A stretch of 64,000 bases of DNA from Pycnococcus provasolii (Eukaryota; Chlorophyta; Pseudoscourfieldiophyceae; Pseudoscourfieldiales; Pycnococcaceae): positions 310,001 to 374,000 of the forward strand of contig OW568884.1 in assembly GCA_938743325.2 (NCBI GenBank). The letters are read 5' to 3'. The notes beneath the pieces were generated by a model, which worked only from the letters and a program-made list of their open reading frames with translations, was not told the origin of the DNA and made no database searches. The translations under genes and the position numbers were made by a program. Of the stretch, positions 20,090 to 29,538 are shown piece after piece (position 1 is the stretch's first letter; each line of letters opens with the position of its first letter).

Positions 20090-23000
20090 TCAGTCTACGT
20101 GAACGCGCAAACGAACAGCCTCCACGCATTTGTCGTCGTCGTCGTTGATGAAAATCAACACGTCAACAGCCTCGTTGCGAACGAGCCAGGCGGCGGACCG
20201 ACGTTTCGCATCCACCACGATGCCGACGTTTGCACTACGACCAGGGCCAAGCTGAAGCTCGGAGGGAACAAAACTCACCAGCCACGGGTGCGTGCTGCGC
20301 ACACGGTATGCGCGCGACGTTGCAAATGGGTTCGTGTATGTGAACCGCGCCTTCTTTGTGCCACCTAGACGAACATTCGTCTCGAATGTGCGGCTGATGG
20401 CTGGGGGATGTGCGTCCGAACGAAGCAGCATCGCCCCTACAAGAGCGCCATCCTCCTCATCCACGACGTGCACCGCGCAGCGAAGCGGACCTGCGGCCGC
20501 TGGACGAACGGCGAACTCGAGCTGGTGCGTCGCCGCGCGGTCGAGCGTAAAGCGCGGCACACGCGGGCGCACCTCGTCGGGCGCACTTGTGTGCAGGGCT
20601 ACCTGGCGTGCGCGGTCCGCCGCACCGCGCAGTGCGGTTAGCACGTGCCACGTCTGGCCCACGGTCGTGCTACAGTCGAGCACCTGGTACGCCGTCGCCT
20701 CGACGCGCCAGGTTGACACGAGATGGCAGCGCTCGCGATCAGCATAGAGGAGGAGGAAGAATGTCAGCACAGCCGGTGTGCTTGCTCCACTTCCGCCACG
20801 CGCTGCGGCCGCTGCGCTTGCCGAACGTTCGCTGGCCAATAGCTCCGTAAGGGCGACGGCGCCCCAAGCGTCTGGTGTTGAGCACGGGCCAAGCTTCACC
20901 TGCAGACGCACCTCCGCAGATGTCGGCACATACCGCGCGCCTCCAAAACGGTCGCCCGACGGTACACTTGAAGCCGACACCGATACCTGCACGCTCTGCG
21001 CATCACTGACGACGCAGTGAACGGGGCTTGCGGCGTCGATCACGTCATCTGCGCCGCCCGCCGCGCCGTGCCTCGCCTCAGAGGCGAGGTCGAGCAGCTC
21101 GCGAGGCAACGGCACACGGCGTTTGAGGTAATCTCGCTCAGCGCCAGCAAGACGAAGCGTGTGATCCACGGGCATCGGGCGTGGCCGGACGTCAACCTCG
21201 ACGACAGTGGCAACAGCACCGGTTGCCTCGTTCACCAAGCAAATGCGCAGAACCCGCCGGCCCCCATTGTCAAATGGCGAGCCTGCGTAGCTTTGAAAGC
21301 GGAACGGAACCACAGTTGCATCGCCTCTCCCAGTGAAGTGAAGTCGGCCACTCGCATCCACCACCCCGTCTTGTACCGGTGCGGTGGCGGCGGCGTCTTG
21401 TGCGGCAGCCGCGGCGGATGCTGAACCATCGCTTGGGGCAGCATGATCGTGCGTCGTGACGACGCCGTCAGATGCACCACCACGGCGCTCGCTCGCCTTG
21501 CGCATGGCAAGCCACTCGCTTGCGCTTGTGACCACGCGCAGCTCAGCACCTTTGCCCTCGCACTGCACGATGTAATTTCCCGGTGCATCCCCGGGATTCA
21601 CAAACAGGTGCTCAATGAGAACAGCCTCGCCGTAGCACGGGCGAATGACACGGGTCAGGCGCAACACCTCTCGTAGCTGAGTGCTAACAATCTCGCGGCG
21701 GTACTTCGACCGCGCGGTGTCCACATCGTCGTACAGAGCCTGATGCACTTCCTTGTCTAGCGCACCACCCGTTTCTGGTTGGACAATCGTGTTTACGTCG
21801 CGAGCGCCGAGCAGGCGTTTCAGCACAGTACGCCTACGAAGCTTGAGCCTCTCCTTATCAAGGAGAGCGTCGCGGAGATTTGATGTGCCGTTGCCAATCG
21901 GTGCACCACCATCCGCGAGATTTCGCTTAAGCTCCTCTGCCACGATGCCACCCTCCATAATGCTGGGACGAACGCGAAGGCGGCGACCAGGTGCCTTTTT
22001 GAGGCGATTACGCGACGAGGCAGCAAATGAGGAAGACGCAGTCTTGAGCGCGCTTTTCGGAAATGTGCCACCGCCGACGGGATCGATCATGATTGGCTCA
22101 GTCTCGCTACGCATTGCATCGCAAACACGCCCCACGTTTACCAGCCTGACGATGATGGCGTCGCCGGAGGAAAGGGTTACGGGCGCTGCATACCCCAATG
22201 CATCGCGCTGCACATTGCGTCGTAGCTGAGTGGCAGCCGCTTCCATGCCGGAAGAGAGGCCATCAGATGGCGAGATCAGAGGCACCTCCTGCAGATCCTC
22301 GCAGTATCCACGACCCTGGCGGAGAACGCCGCGCAAATTCACCTCCGCAGAGCCGACCAGAAGGTATGTTTCCGCATCATAGACTTCGACACGCATGGCC
22401 TTTTGCGTGCAGTACTCAACGAGGCGATTACGACGCAGGCCGCGATCGTCCACGTCGTCATACCCTGGCCCAACGCGGTATTTGATTGCCACACCTGCTC
22501 GGGGGTACGCCCCGCCCGCGTCGTCGCCCGCGGGAGAGCCGCGCAGCACAAACAGGCTGTGTGTGTCGTCTTTAGGACCACTCGACTTGTCGGCCGGATC
22601 CAGCGGAACCGGTCCAATGTCTGTAGGCGGACAGTCAAAGAATTGAAATCGGAAGCGTAGCTTGCGCGGTATGTTCTGTTCCGTCGAAGTCGTGCCTGCA
22701 TTGCCGCCGGCCAATTCACTGGTTGTAGTGTCCGCCCAAGCGGCTGGCGTGTTGTTTGATTCCGGAGTGGGATTACGCTTGCGCAGTGCAACAAAGTGAA
22801 CGACGACTTCGTTGACAGTGTACTTGTCCACGCGCTCCACACGCGGGTCGATCGCCACAGCGCGCGTGGTTGGCGGACCCTCTCGGAGAGTCGAGGAAAG
22901 TCTCGCGCCGAGTGTTTCGCTCGTGTTGACGTCACCATGCGCAGCCTCGTTCGCGTGAAGCGCTGCCAACGTCGCGCGCGATGGTGCTGACGTGGAAACG

Positions 23001-25600
23001 GACGAGTCGTCGAGGTGCACCAAGGCACCGGCGGGGCCACCCACGGTGGCATGCTGCGCTGTTGCATGTGAGCCTACCGCCTCTGGTAGGCTGTCCAATG
23101 CGAGTGCAAGACGCTCGCGCTCTTTTTCTCTGTTCTCACCTCCAGAGCCCGCATTTGACAGCGTTTTGTACGCCGACGCTGCGGCTGATACCACAGCATC
23201 TCGCTGGCTCTCAGTCGAATCGCGCAGACCTTGAATTGCGGATGTAAGCTGGGTGAGGTGATCGCCGAGCTGCTTGCTCAGTGCACGGTACTCAACGCGG
23301 ATCGCGTCGTCCATTTCCCTCGAACCGCGCAGTGCAGCCTGTGTTTCCTTGAGGCTCGTCGCGAGAAGCTCGCGCGTCTGCTCAGCGTGCTGGCGCAGAA
23401 GCTCCTGTGATGCCCTTGGATCGAAAGCGGGCGACGTGGATGGAATTGGCGCGGGTACTGGCACGGCGCGTGCAGGCACGGGTGCGGGCACCGATGCTGC
23501 GGAAACTTCCGCTCCGATGCCGTAAGAGCCCGCCCCTGCCGCAGGCATCGGTTTGGGCACGACTGCGGGCACCGGCTTTGGTTTTGGCATTTGGTGATGA
23601 TGGATCTCGGGGTGCTGCAGTCGCACACGGTGGCCACGATAATTTGCTTGGAGCTTGGTTGCTGCTGCATTTCGACGTGCAAGGTCAGCCGCAAGGCCAT
23701 ACTCCCCGGTTTTGCCCGCGACGGCCTGCGGCACTGGTGCGGGCTGCGGCACCGGCACGTGCAGTGGCTGATCGACGTATCCTTCATCTTCACGGAGCTG
23801 GAAGTACGCGTGCGGCTGCAGCTGCTTTACGTCCATTTTTGGAAACGTTTGCTTGAGAAGTGAGCGCCAGTCAACGAGAGGGCCTGGTGACCCTGGCCAG
23901 ATTCCGGGACCACTTCGTAGGGGCACCTGAAATTTACCGCCACTGTGCAGCTCGACAGTTCCCTGTGGCGACTTTTTAGTCGGCAGCGCGACTGCCCACG
24001 CCACGTGATGAGCCTGCGACATCGCGCTGTGTCTGGGAGAACGATGTTTGAATAGCGATGATGGAACAAGCTCCACTGGAGTCTGCGGTACCTGCCGAAC
24101 GCCCGTGTAGACAAGCTCGAAAGTCAGTACGACACTCTCGTCCATCATGAAGTCTGGGAGCTTAACTTCCCCAAGGTCCTGCACGGTGAGTTCCTCCTTG
24201 AAGTACATAGGGTCGCCCATTCCCGTGGAATCCACCACGTCCAGCCTGACATTGTGACACACGAGCATGGGACTGATGCGTGTGAGCCCATTGTGTGCGC
24301 TCACCTGCAGCATGAATTCTGTCGTGCCCGGCTGCGCAGCCGGTCCTGCCGGCAAGTGAGGGAACAGAGAGCGCACGATTTGGCAAAATCCGTGTGGCAG
24401 AAGAATGAAGAGGTGGTGCAAGACAAGTCCCGTGCGGCGCATGGGAACAGGCACACCGAGAGGCGTCATCGTGCGTCCGGATACGCGGCTCACCGGCGCA
24501 CCTTGAGGAGTCGGCTCGCCGTTTGGTGCAGTGGGTGGTGCGAGCCTCTCGTAGCGCGAGAGGCCAGGAATCACCGAGAGGTAGTTGAGCAAGCAGTCCT
24601 CAGGCACGAGCGACTTTGTGGCGAGGAAACCCGGTGCGTCGTCGACGGTACACACGACGTTGCTCCCCTGTGGCACGGGCCGCGTCGCCATGTTGCTCAT
24701 GAACAGCAGAGTGCGCGGCGTCCCCGCAAGCAGCGGCAGAGACATGGGCACACCACCCGCGGTGCGGCGCGCGGGAATACGGCACCACCCGATGCCTCGC
24801 TCTGACAGCACCATGTCGCCCTGCACCACGCACACCACCACCTCGACGACCACCTCGACCTGCGTTGAGGGTCCGAGAGAGGTAACCCAGAACATGTCGG
24901 ACATTGGGAAGGTGAGCGGCACACTTCCCCCAGTGGTCGCCATTCCTCCGAGCAGGTGTTCGGGAGGTACTGGCACGAGATCTCCACGCAACGTTCTCCC
25001 AAAGAAACGCTTCACGCCTGCGTCGAAGAGCGAGGCGCTAAGACGCACCGCGAGCGTCGAGCCAGGATTTGCCACCAACTCCCCCGAGGCTCCCGGAATT
25101 TTAGGCGGCTGGTCGACACGTGCGATGCGCAGACGAAACGCGCTTTGCGAATCACCACGAGGTGTCACCGGAGGGGTTACGGGCGGCGGGCCACTTGACG
25201 GCTGCGCGGCAAGCACGTGCGAAACGAACCGGCTTTGGAACGCTGAGAACTTCGTCTCCCAGACCTTCAGTCGGCTCCAGTGTTCCGTGACAACAGGCAA
25301 GTTGCGTGTGGACTGGCGGTTGAGCGCACCTCCGTTCGGTGATGCGGCGTTCTGTCCAACGAAGTTGCTGTACGTTCGGTCCCTTGCGGTGAGTCCAGGA
25401 GACTGTTTGTTAGGAGGTTGTGCCGACGGAAGAGGTGCGAGCGTATCTCGCATCTCCGCGTCCAGGCCGTGCTGCTGCGCCCTTTTCTGTGGAGCGTGGT
25501 ATCCGACGCGGTTGGTTTGCTTGCGCGCCTTGTTCCCCCGATACCGCGCTTGAATTGCAGTTGCAGCCGTGTCCTGCGAGCCATACTTCTTCGGAGGCAT
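20090..25600 (-). CDS. NPHP4: Nephrocystin-4 homologue (ciliary transition-zone protein)
   Basis: 1836 residues from the ATG at 25600 (MPPKKYGSQD); the 13 upstream codons start only with GTG. NPHP4 is a transition-zone scaffold that works with NPHP1 and RPGRIP1L. The C-terminal about 400 residues show the NPHP4 pattern of MSP/Ig-like domains, including FETNVRLGGTKKARFTYTNP and the closing VDVLIFINDDDDKCVEAV. The N-terminal half has C2-like strands and an SLFPHLP segment. Two IQ-like motifs are present: TAATAIQARYRGNKARKQ near residue 12 and AATKLQANYRGHRVRLQ near 660, suggesting calmodulin or EF-hand partners. A Pro/Val-rich linker and a coiled coil (about 740-830) follow. The length compares with about 1426 in human. 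The IQ motifs are not a usual part of the animal protein. Confidence 0.85.
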   Translation of the reverse strand: MPPKKYGSQDTAATAIQARYRGNKARKQTNRVGYHAPQKRAQQHGLDAEMRDTLAPLPSAQPPNKQSPGLTARDRTYSNFVGQNAASPNGGALNRQSTRNLPVVTEHWSRLKVWETKFSAFQSRFVSHVLAAQPSSGPPPVTPPVTPRGDSQSAFRLRIARVDQPPKIPGASGELVANPGSTLAVRLSASLFDAGVKRFFGRTLRGDLVPVPPEHLLGGMATTGGSVPLTFPMSDMFWVTSLGPSTQVEVVVEVVVCVVQGDMVLSERGIGWCRIPARRTAGGVPMSLPLLAGTPRTLLFMSNMATRPVPQGSNVVCTVDDAPGFLATKSLVPEDCLLNYLSVIPGLSRYERLAPPTAPNGEPTPQGAPVSRVSGRTMTPLGVPVPMRRTGLVLHHLFILLPHGFCQIVRSLFPHLPAGPAAQPGTTEFMLQVSAHNGLTRISPMLVCHNVRLDVVDSTGMGDPMYFKEELTVQDLGEVKLPDFMMDESVVLTFELVYTGVRQVPQTPVELVPSSLFKHRSPRHSAMSQAHHVAWAVALPTKKSPQGTVELHSGGKFQVPLRSGPGIWPGSPGPLVDWRSLLKQTFPKMDVKQLQPHAYFQLREDEGYVDQPLHVPVPQPAPVPQAVAGKTGEYGLAADLARRNAAATKLQANYRGHRVRLQHPEIHHHQMPKPKPVPAVVPKPMPAAGAGSYGIGAEVSAASVPAPVPARAVPVPAPIPSTSPAFDPRASQELLRQHAEQTRELLATSLKETQAALRGSREMDDAIRVEYRALSKQLGDHLTQLTSAIQGLRDSTESQRDAVVSAAASAYKTLSNAGSGGENREKERERLALALDSLPEAVGSHATAQHATVGGPAGALVHLDDSSVSTSAPSRATLAALHANEAAHGDVNTSETLGARLSSTLREGPPTTRAVAIDPRVERVDKYTVNEVVVHFVALRKRNPTPESNNTPAAWADTTTSELAGGNAGTTSTEQNIPRKLRFRFQFFDCPPTDIGPVPLDPADKSSGPKDDTHSLFVLRGSPAGDDAGGAYPRAGVAIKYRVGPGYDDVDDRGLRRNRLVEYCTQKAMRVEVYDAETYLLVGSAEVNLRGVLRQGRGYCEDLQEVPLISPSDGLSSGMEAAATQLRRNVQRDALGYAAPVTLSSGDAIIVRLVNVGRVCDAMRSETEPIMIDPVGGGTFPKSALKTASSSFAASSRNRLKKAPGRRLRVRPSIMEGGIVAEELKRNLADGGAPIGNGTSNLRDALLDKERLKLRRRTVLKRLLGARDVNTIVQPETGGALDKEVHQALYDDVDTARSKYRREIVSTQLREVLRLTRVIRPCYGEAVLIEHLFVNPGDAPGNYIVQCEGKGAELRVVTSASEWLAMRKASERRGGASDGVVTTHDHAAPSDGSASAAAAAQDAAATAPVQDGVVDASGRLHFTGRGDATVVPFRFQSYAGSPFDNGGRRVLRICLVNEATGAVATVVEVDVRPRPMPVDHTLRLAGAERDYLKRRVPLPRELLDLASEARHGAAGGADDVIDAASPVHCVVSDAQSVQVSVSASSVPSGDRFGGARYVPTSAEVRLQVKLGPCSTPDAWGAVALTELLASERSASAAAAARGGSGASTPAVLTFFLLLYADRERCHLVSTWRVEATAYQVLDCSTTVGQTWHVLTALRGAADRARQVALHTSAPDEVRPRVPRFTLDRAATHQLEFAVRPAAAGPLRCAVHVVDEEDGALVGAMLLRSDAHPPAISRTFETNVRLGGTKKARFTYTNPFATSRAYRVRSTHPWLVSFVPSELQLGPGRSANVGIVVDAKRRSAAWLVRNEAVDVLIFINDDDDKCVEAVRLRVHVD

Positions 25601-26337
25601 GTGGGACTCAGGAGGTATATACGGTAGTATGGGAGCCACTGCCTGCGCTATTCAGCCCAGTGTAAGATTCACCACCAACCTTAAGTTAACGTTTACGGCA
25701 CAGCGAGACACACGATACGATACGACGACACAGCGAAGTACGACAGCGACCGAGTTAGTCGTCGTGAGTGCAACCACTACTCGCGTGGTGTGAAGTGTAC
25801 GAAATGCGTGCGGCCGAGGGCAGACAGAGACAAAGGGCAGGGGCCCCGGGGCGGAGACTTCAGTTCCCGCGGGACCCCGCCCCGGGGCAAGGGAAGGGGA
25901 GGGGAGGGCGAACCTTTTTCAAATTCGAATCTCGCCTGTGCCATGGGCGACGACGACCTTCGCCTGGCCTTTCCCATTCCTCCCACCCCCTTGGCAAAGA
26001 GGGGGAGGAGAAAGCAAGGCTTTGCAAAGAAAAGAGCCGTTGGGACTCGTCTTGGGGAGCACCCGGTCCATCTCGCCATCTACTTCCTACGTGCTTCCTA
26101 GGTGGGGGGCAGCGAAAGGGGGGTCCGCCGTGGAACGCACTCAAATCTGTCCCATCTTTGATTTCGACGAGTCATTTGGGGGTTTGATATCAGAGATCGT
26201 GAATTTGATTCGGGGTTGAACACCCGGGTCCCTCCCTGCGGCATCAAAGGAAGGGTTTCGTCGCTTCCACTTTTCGCGCACCGCCATCCCTCCCCATTCC
26301 TTTCAGCCGTCGCGCAGAAAACCGCTAACCACACACA
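25601..26337. promoter_or_regulatory. Divergent promoter between NPHP4 and Rae1
   Basis: 737 bases with several overlapping open frames on both strands, all of low-complexity composition. There are GGGGCGG-rich and pyrimidine-rich blocks at 25840-25910 and a purine-rich stretch at 25995-26030. No RNA gene or conserved domain is seen. Confidence 0.3.
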
Positions 26338-27492
26338 ATGGCTGCGTTCGGCGCACCGTCCGCGTTCGGAGCGCCAGCCGCATTCGGAGCGCCGCAGCAG
26401 GTTGGCGCGTTCGGCGCTGTTGGCGGCATGGGGGGACAGCTCGCCAGGTACAAGTGCGACGACAAAGATGTCGACATCGTTCAGCCGCCAGCAGACAGCG
26501 TGTCCAGCCTCGCGTGGTCTCCTGTCGCAAACCACCTCATCGCCTCCTCGTGGGACAACTCGCTCTCTTGCTGGGAAGTCATTCCGCAGGGCCTGCAGTC
26601 GCAACCCAAGGCTAGAATTCAGGCGGATGCGCCTCCGCTATGCACAGCCTTCGCGCCAGACGGATCGTCCGTGTACTTCGGAGGGTGCGACAACAAGGCG
26701 TTCGTCTGGAACCTTGCCACGCAGCAGAAAACGCAGGTGGGCCAGCACACGGCTCCCATACGACACTGCGCCTTCATACCGGAGATCAACATGCTCGTCA
26801 CGGGAGGGTGGGATGCAAAGCTCAACTACTGGGACACGAGACAGCCCAACCCAGCTATGACGGTGAGTTTGCCCGAGCGGTGCTACGCGCTGGCTGTCGG
26901 GCACCCTGTGCTCGTGGCGGCATGCGCAGAGAAGCACATTCTCGTGTACAACCTCACAAACCCGCAGGTGCCGTACAAACACCTCGGGCCTGCTGGACAG
27001 GAGGCGCAGAGTCCTCTCAAGCATCAGATTCGGTGTGCGGCTGTGTTCCCTGATCGCACAGGCTTCCTCGTCGGTTCGATCGAGGGGCGTGTTGCCGTGC
27101 AGCACGTTGAGGCGCATAACTCGACCAAGAACTTTACCTTCAAGTGCCATCGCCACGGCTCAGACATCTACGCTGTCAACTCCTTAAGCTTTCACCCGAC
27201 GCACGGCACATTCCTGACGGCAGGAGCGGACGGCACGTACAACTTCTGGGACAAGGATTCCAAACAGCGCCTTCGTGCCATGAATCCTGCGGCTGGCCAG
27301 AATCAGGCTGGGGTACTTCCCGTCACAGAATGCAGGTTCAATCATGATGGCACTGTTGTGGCGTACTCGACGTGCTACGACTGGTCAAGGGGGCACGCCG
27401 AGCACAATCCGCAGACGGCTAAGACTCACATCCTACTGCACGAAAGCTTGGACACGGAGGTGAAGGGCCGAGGGCGCCAGAATCGAAGGTAG
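26338..27492 (+). CDS. RAE1: mRNA export factor Rae1/Gle2 (WD40 nucleoporin)
   Basis: 384 residues. Rae1/Gle2 is a seven-bladed WD40 protein that binds the GLEBS motif of Nup98 and acts in mRNA export and spindle assembly. The start has FGAP repeats (FGAPSAFGAPAAFGAP). The body shows the family landmarks DSVSSLAWSP, LIASSWDNSLSCWEV, VYFGGCDNKAFVWNL, MLVTGGWDAKLNYWDTRQP, FLVGSIEGRVAVQHVE, the RHGSDIYAVNSLSFHP blade, TFLTAGADGTYNFWDKD and VAYSTCYDWSRGHAEH. Length and motif order match the family closely. The C-terminus is Arg/Lys-rich. The DnaJ gene follows 258 bases downstream on the same strand. Confidence 0.95.
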   Translation: MAAFGAPSAFGAPAAFGAPQQVGAFGAVGGMGGQLARYKCDDKDVDIVQPPADSVSSLAWSPVANHLIASSWDNSLSCWEVIPQGLQSQPKARIQADAPPLCTAFAPDGSSVYFGGCDNKAFVWNLATQQKTQVGQHTAPIRHCAFIPEINMLVTGGWDAKLNYWDTRQPNPAMTVSLPERCYALAVGHPVLVAACAEKHILVYNLTNPQVPYKHLGPAGQEAQSPLKHQIRCAAVFPDRTGFLVGSIEGRVAVQHVEAHNSTKNFTFKCHRHGSDIYAVNSLSFHPTHGTFLTAGADGTYNFWDKDSKQRLRAMNPAAGQNQAGVLPVTECRFNHDGTVVAYSTCYDWSRGHAEHNPQTAKTHILLHESLDTEVKGRGRQNRR

Positions 27493-27749
27493 CGCGCGCG
27501 TGTCAAAAAGAGCTAGCTCCTGATGGCTAGTATGTAACAAGAAGCCGTGAAATTCATGTCCGTTCAATTAATGCCAGCCCGCCTCCACCACCGCCATCAC
27601 CGCCAACACCTTCACCGCCGCCGCATCCTGTGAGAAATTAATTTTCGGGGTTCTAGAGCAAACGCCCTAACCCAAACACGAGTTTTCTTCCCATCATTCG
27701 TCGTCGTGACTAGACAGCTAGAGTGATCGTCGTCGTCAAATTGATAATA

Positions 27750-29415
27750 ATGTCGGACTTCTACAAGCTGCTTGGAGTTACGCGTGGCGAAACTCTGGAA
27801 GAAGATGTACTGAAGAAGGCGTACAAAAAAGCCGCGATGAAGTGGTGAGTGAGAAACTTGTCTGTCTGCCTAATTACAATAATCAGCACCCGCAGTCAGT
27901 GGTGCAAACTTCGCAGCACTTCTCCAACGTCGGCACACGGCACACCGCACTGATATACGACGTAGATCAAAGTATCAATTCAGCGAAGGATTAGACGATT
28001 GTTTTGGACGGAAATTAAATTAGATCATAATTAAGGATTGAAATATAAATCAGCAAAAAGTGGTGACGTTCGTCTGATCTGCGTCGTGATCAGTGCAGTG
28101 AAAAGACGTCTCTCTCTGATGTGACACATCTGACGCGCGGCTCTTTCGAGCTCCTCGGTCCGCTCATGCCGGCGCTCCCACCCTGCTCGGGCGACGGGCG
28201 GGAACTCGTCGCGCGTGTCGTCGCGCCAGCAGTTAGTTGTGCAAAATCGTTGGCAATGCGCGATCAGTCGATCACTAACATCATCAAACCACACACCACA
28301 CACCAAAACCACCTAGGCATCCTGATCGCCATGCATCAAAAAGTGATGCTGAGCGTTCGAAAGCGGAGGAGATGTTCAAAAAAATCTCGCAAGCTTACGA
28401 AGTTCTGAGCGACCCTACCCAGAAGCAAATTTACGACGCATACGGCGAGGAAGGACTTAAAATGGGTGGACCGCCACCACCGCCTGAAGCTGCTGGAGGA
28501 GGAGGTGGTGGCGGCGGTGGTGGTGGCGTGCCGTTTGGACCAGGTTTTACGTCGTCGACATTCGGCGCAGGAGGAGCCGGAGGAGGACCAACAATGTTTC
28601 AATTTGGCGCCAGCGCACCAGGTGGAGGCATGGACAACGAAACGGCGCAACGTCTCTTTGAGAGTCTTTTCGGCGGCGGCGGCGGGATGGATTTTAGCTA
28701 CTCAGACACCACAGGAGGTGGTGGAGGAATGCCAAGTGGCGGCATGGGTTTTGGTGCGAGCTCTGCATTCGGAAACGGAGGGAAACGCTTCCGTCCTGAA
28801 CCGAAAGGGCGTGGACTAAGCGTTCAGCTGCCGTGCACCTTCGAGGAGTTTGCCATGGGTTCGACGCGCAAGCTCAAGGTGAACCGAGATGACTGGGACT
28901 ATCAAAATGCGAAACCCAAAAAAGGAGAATCGCAGGTGTTGACTGTGAACATCCTACCAGGCTACAAAGCTGGCACGAAACTCACATTCGAGTCTATGGG
29001 CGACGCAGGCCCTGGTGGGCGTGGCGACGTCATCGTGGAGCTCGTGGAAAAGCCATCAACAAAAGGCTGGCGACGTGAGGAGAACGACCTGGTGATACCT
29101 GTGCGCGTTTCACTCGTCGATGCGCTCTGTGGCTTCGAGACCCAGGTTCCTAACCTGGTGGTGAAAGGTTCGCCAGTCTCGCCCTTTCGTGTCGATCACG
29201 TCGTTCGCCACGGTGAGCGTGTGGTCCTTCCGGACATGGGATTTCCGATACGCCGAGGAGGTCAACCACGCGGACGCGGAGATGCCGTGCTAGCGATAGA
29301 AGTCGACTATCCCAGGCGCCTCACCGCAGATCAGAAGCAGCAGATACGTCAGGTTTTGGGACCGATTATTGGCGGCAACAGCGGATTGGGCCGGACTGGA
29401 AGCGGCAGGTTATAA
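27750..29415 (+). CDS. Type II DnaJ (DNAJB/Sis1-like) Hsp40, two exons
   Basis: Exon 1 is 27750-27844, the intron 27845-28316 (gtgagt...cctag), and exon 2 28317-29415; together 1194 nt, 397 residues. It is an Hsp70 co-chaperone that stimulates ATP hydrolysis and delivers clients. The J domain starts SDFYKLLGVTRGE; its HPD tripeptide is encoded by the first complete codons of exon 2, and the preceding Trp codon is split by the intron. Next come a Gly/Phe-rich region, then two beta-sandwich client domains (LSVQLPCTFEEFAMGSTRKL, EKPSTKGWRREENDLVIP) and a terminal dimerisation region. There is no CxxCxGxG zinc region, so it is type II. The 472-bp intron is AT-richer than the flanking exons and is the only intron I can prove in the window. 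Confidence 0.92.
27845..28316 (+). other. Spliceosomal intron of the DnaJ gene
   Basis: The donor reads tg|gtgagtgag and the acceptor cacctag|gcatcc. Removing it restores the J-domain order around HPD in frame, which fixes both ends. It is richer in A and T than the exons. Short open frames inside it are not credible genes. Confidence 0.9.
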
Positions 29416-29538
29416 TAATATACCAAGAAAAGAGTGTTGTCCAGATATGGAAGGCGAAAGAAACTAAGAAGTGGTTTGTGATGTTACAGAAATGAATAGA
29501 CTCTATAGTATATACAATCATCAGCAGTTTTTCTTGTT

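Noticed and set aside
22339-23067. 242-codon minus-strand frame inside NPHP4
   Set aside because: It overlaps the NPHP4 frame on the same strand, is rich in Arg/Thr/Ser and has no domain; it is a shadow frame caused by codon bias.
25768-26219. Several 90-140-codon frames between NPHP4 and Rae1
   Set aside because: They overlap each other on both strands and follow G/C-rich low-complexity sequence, so the region is treated as promoter.
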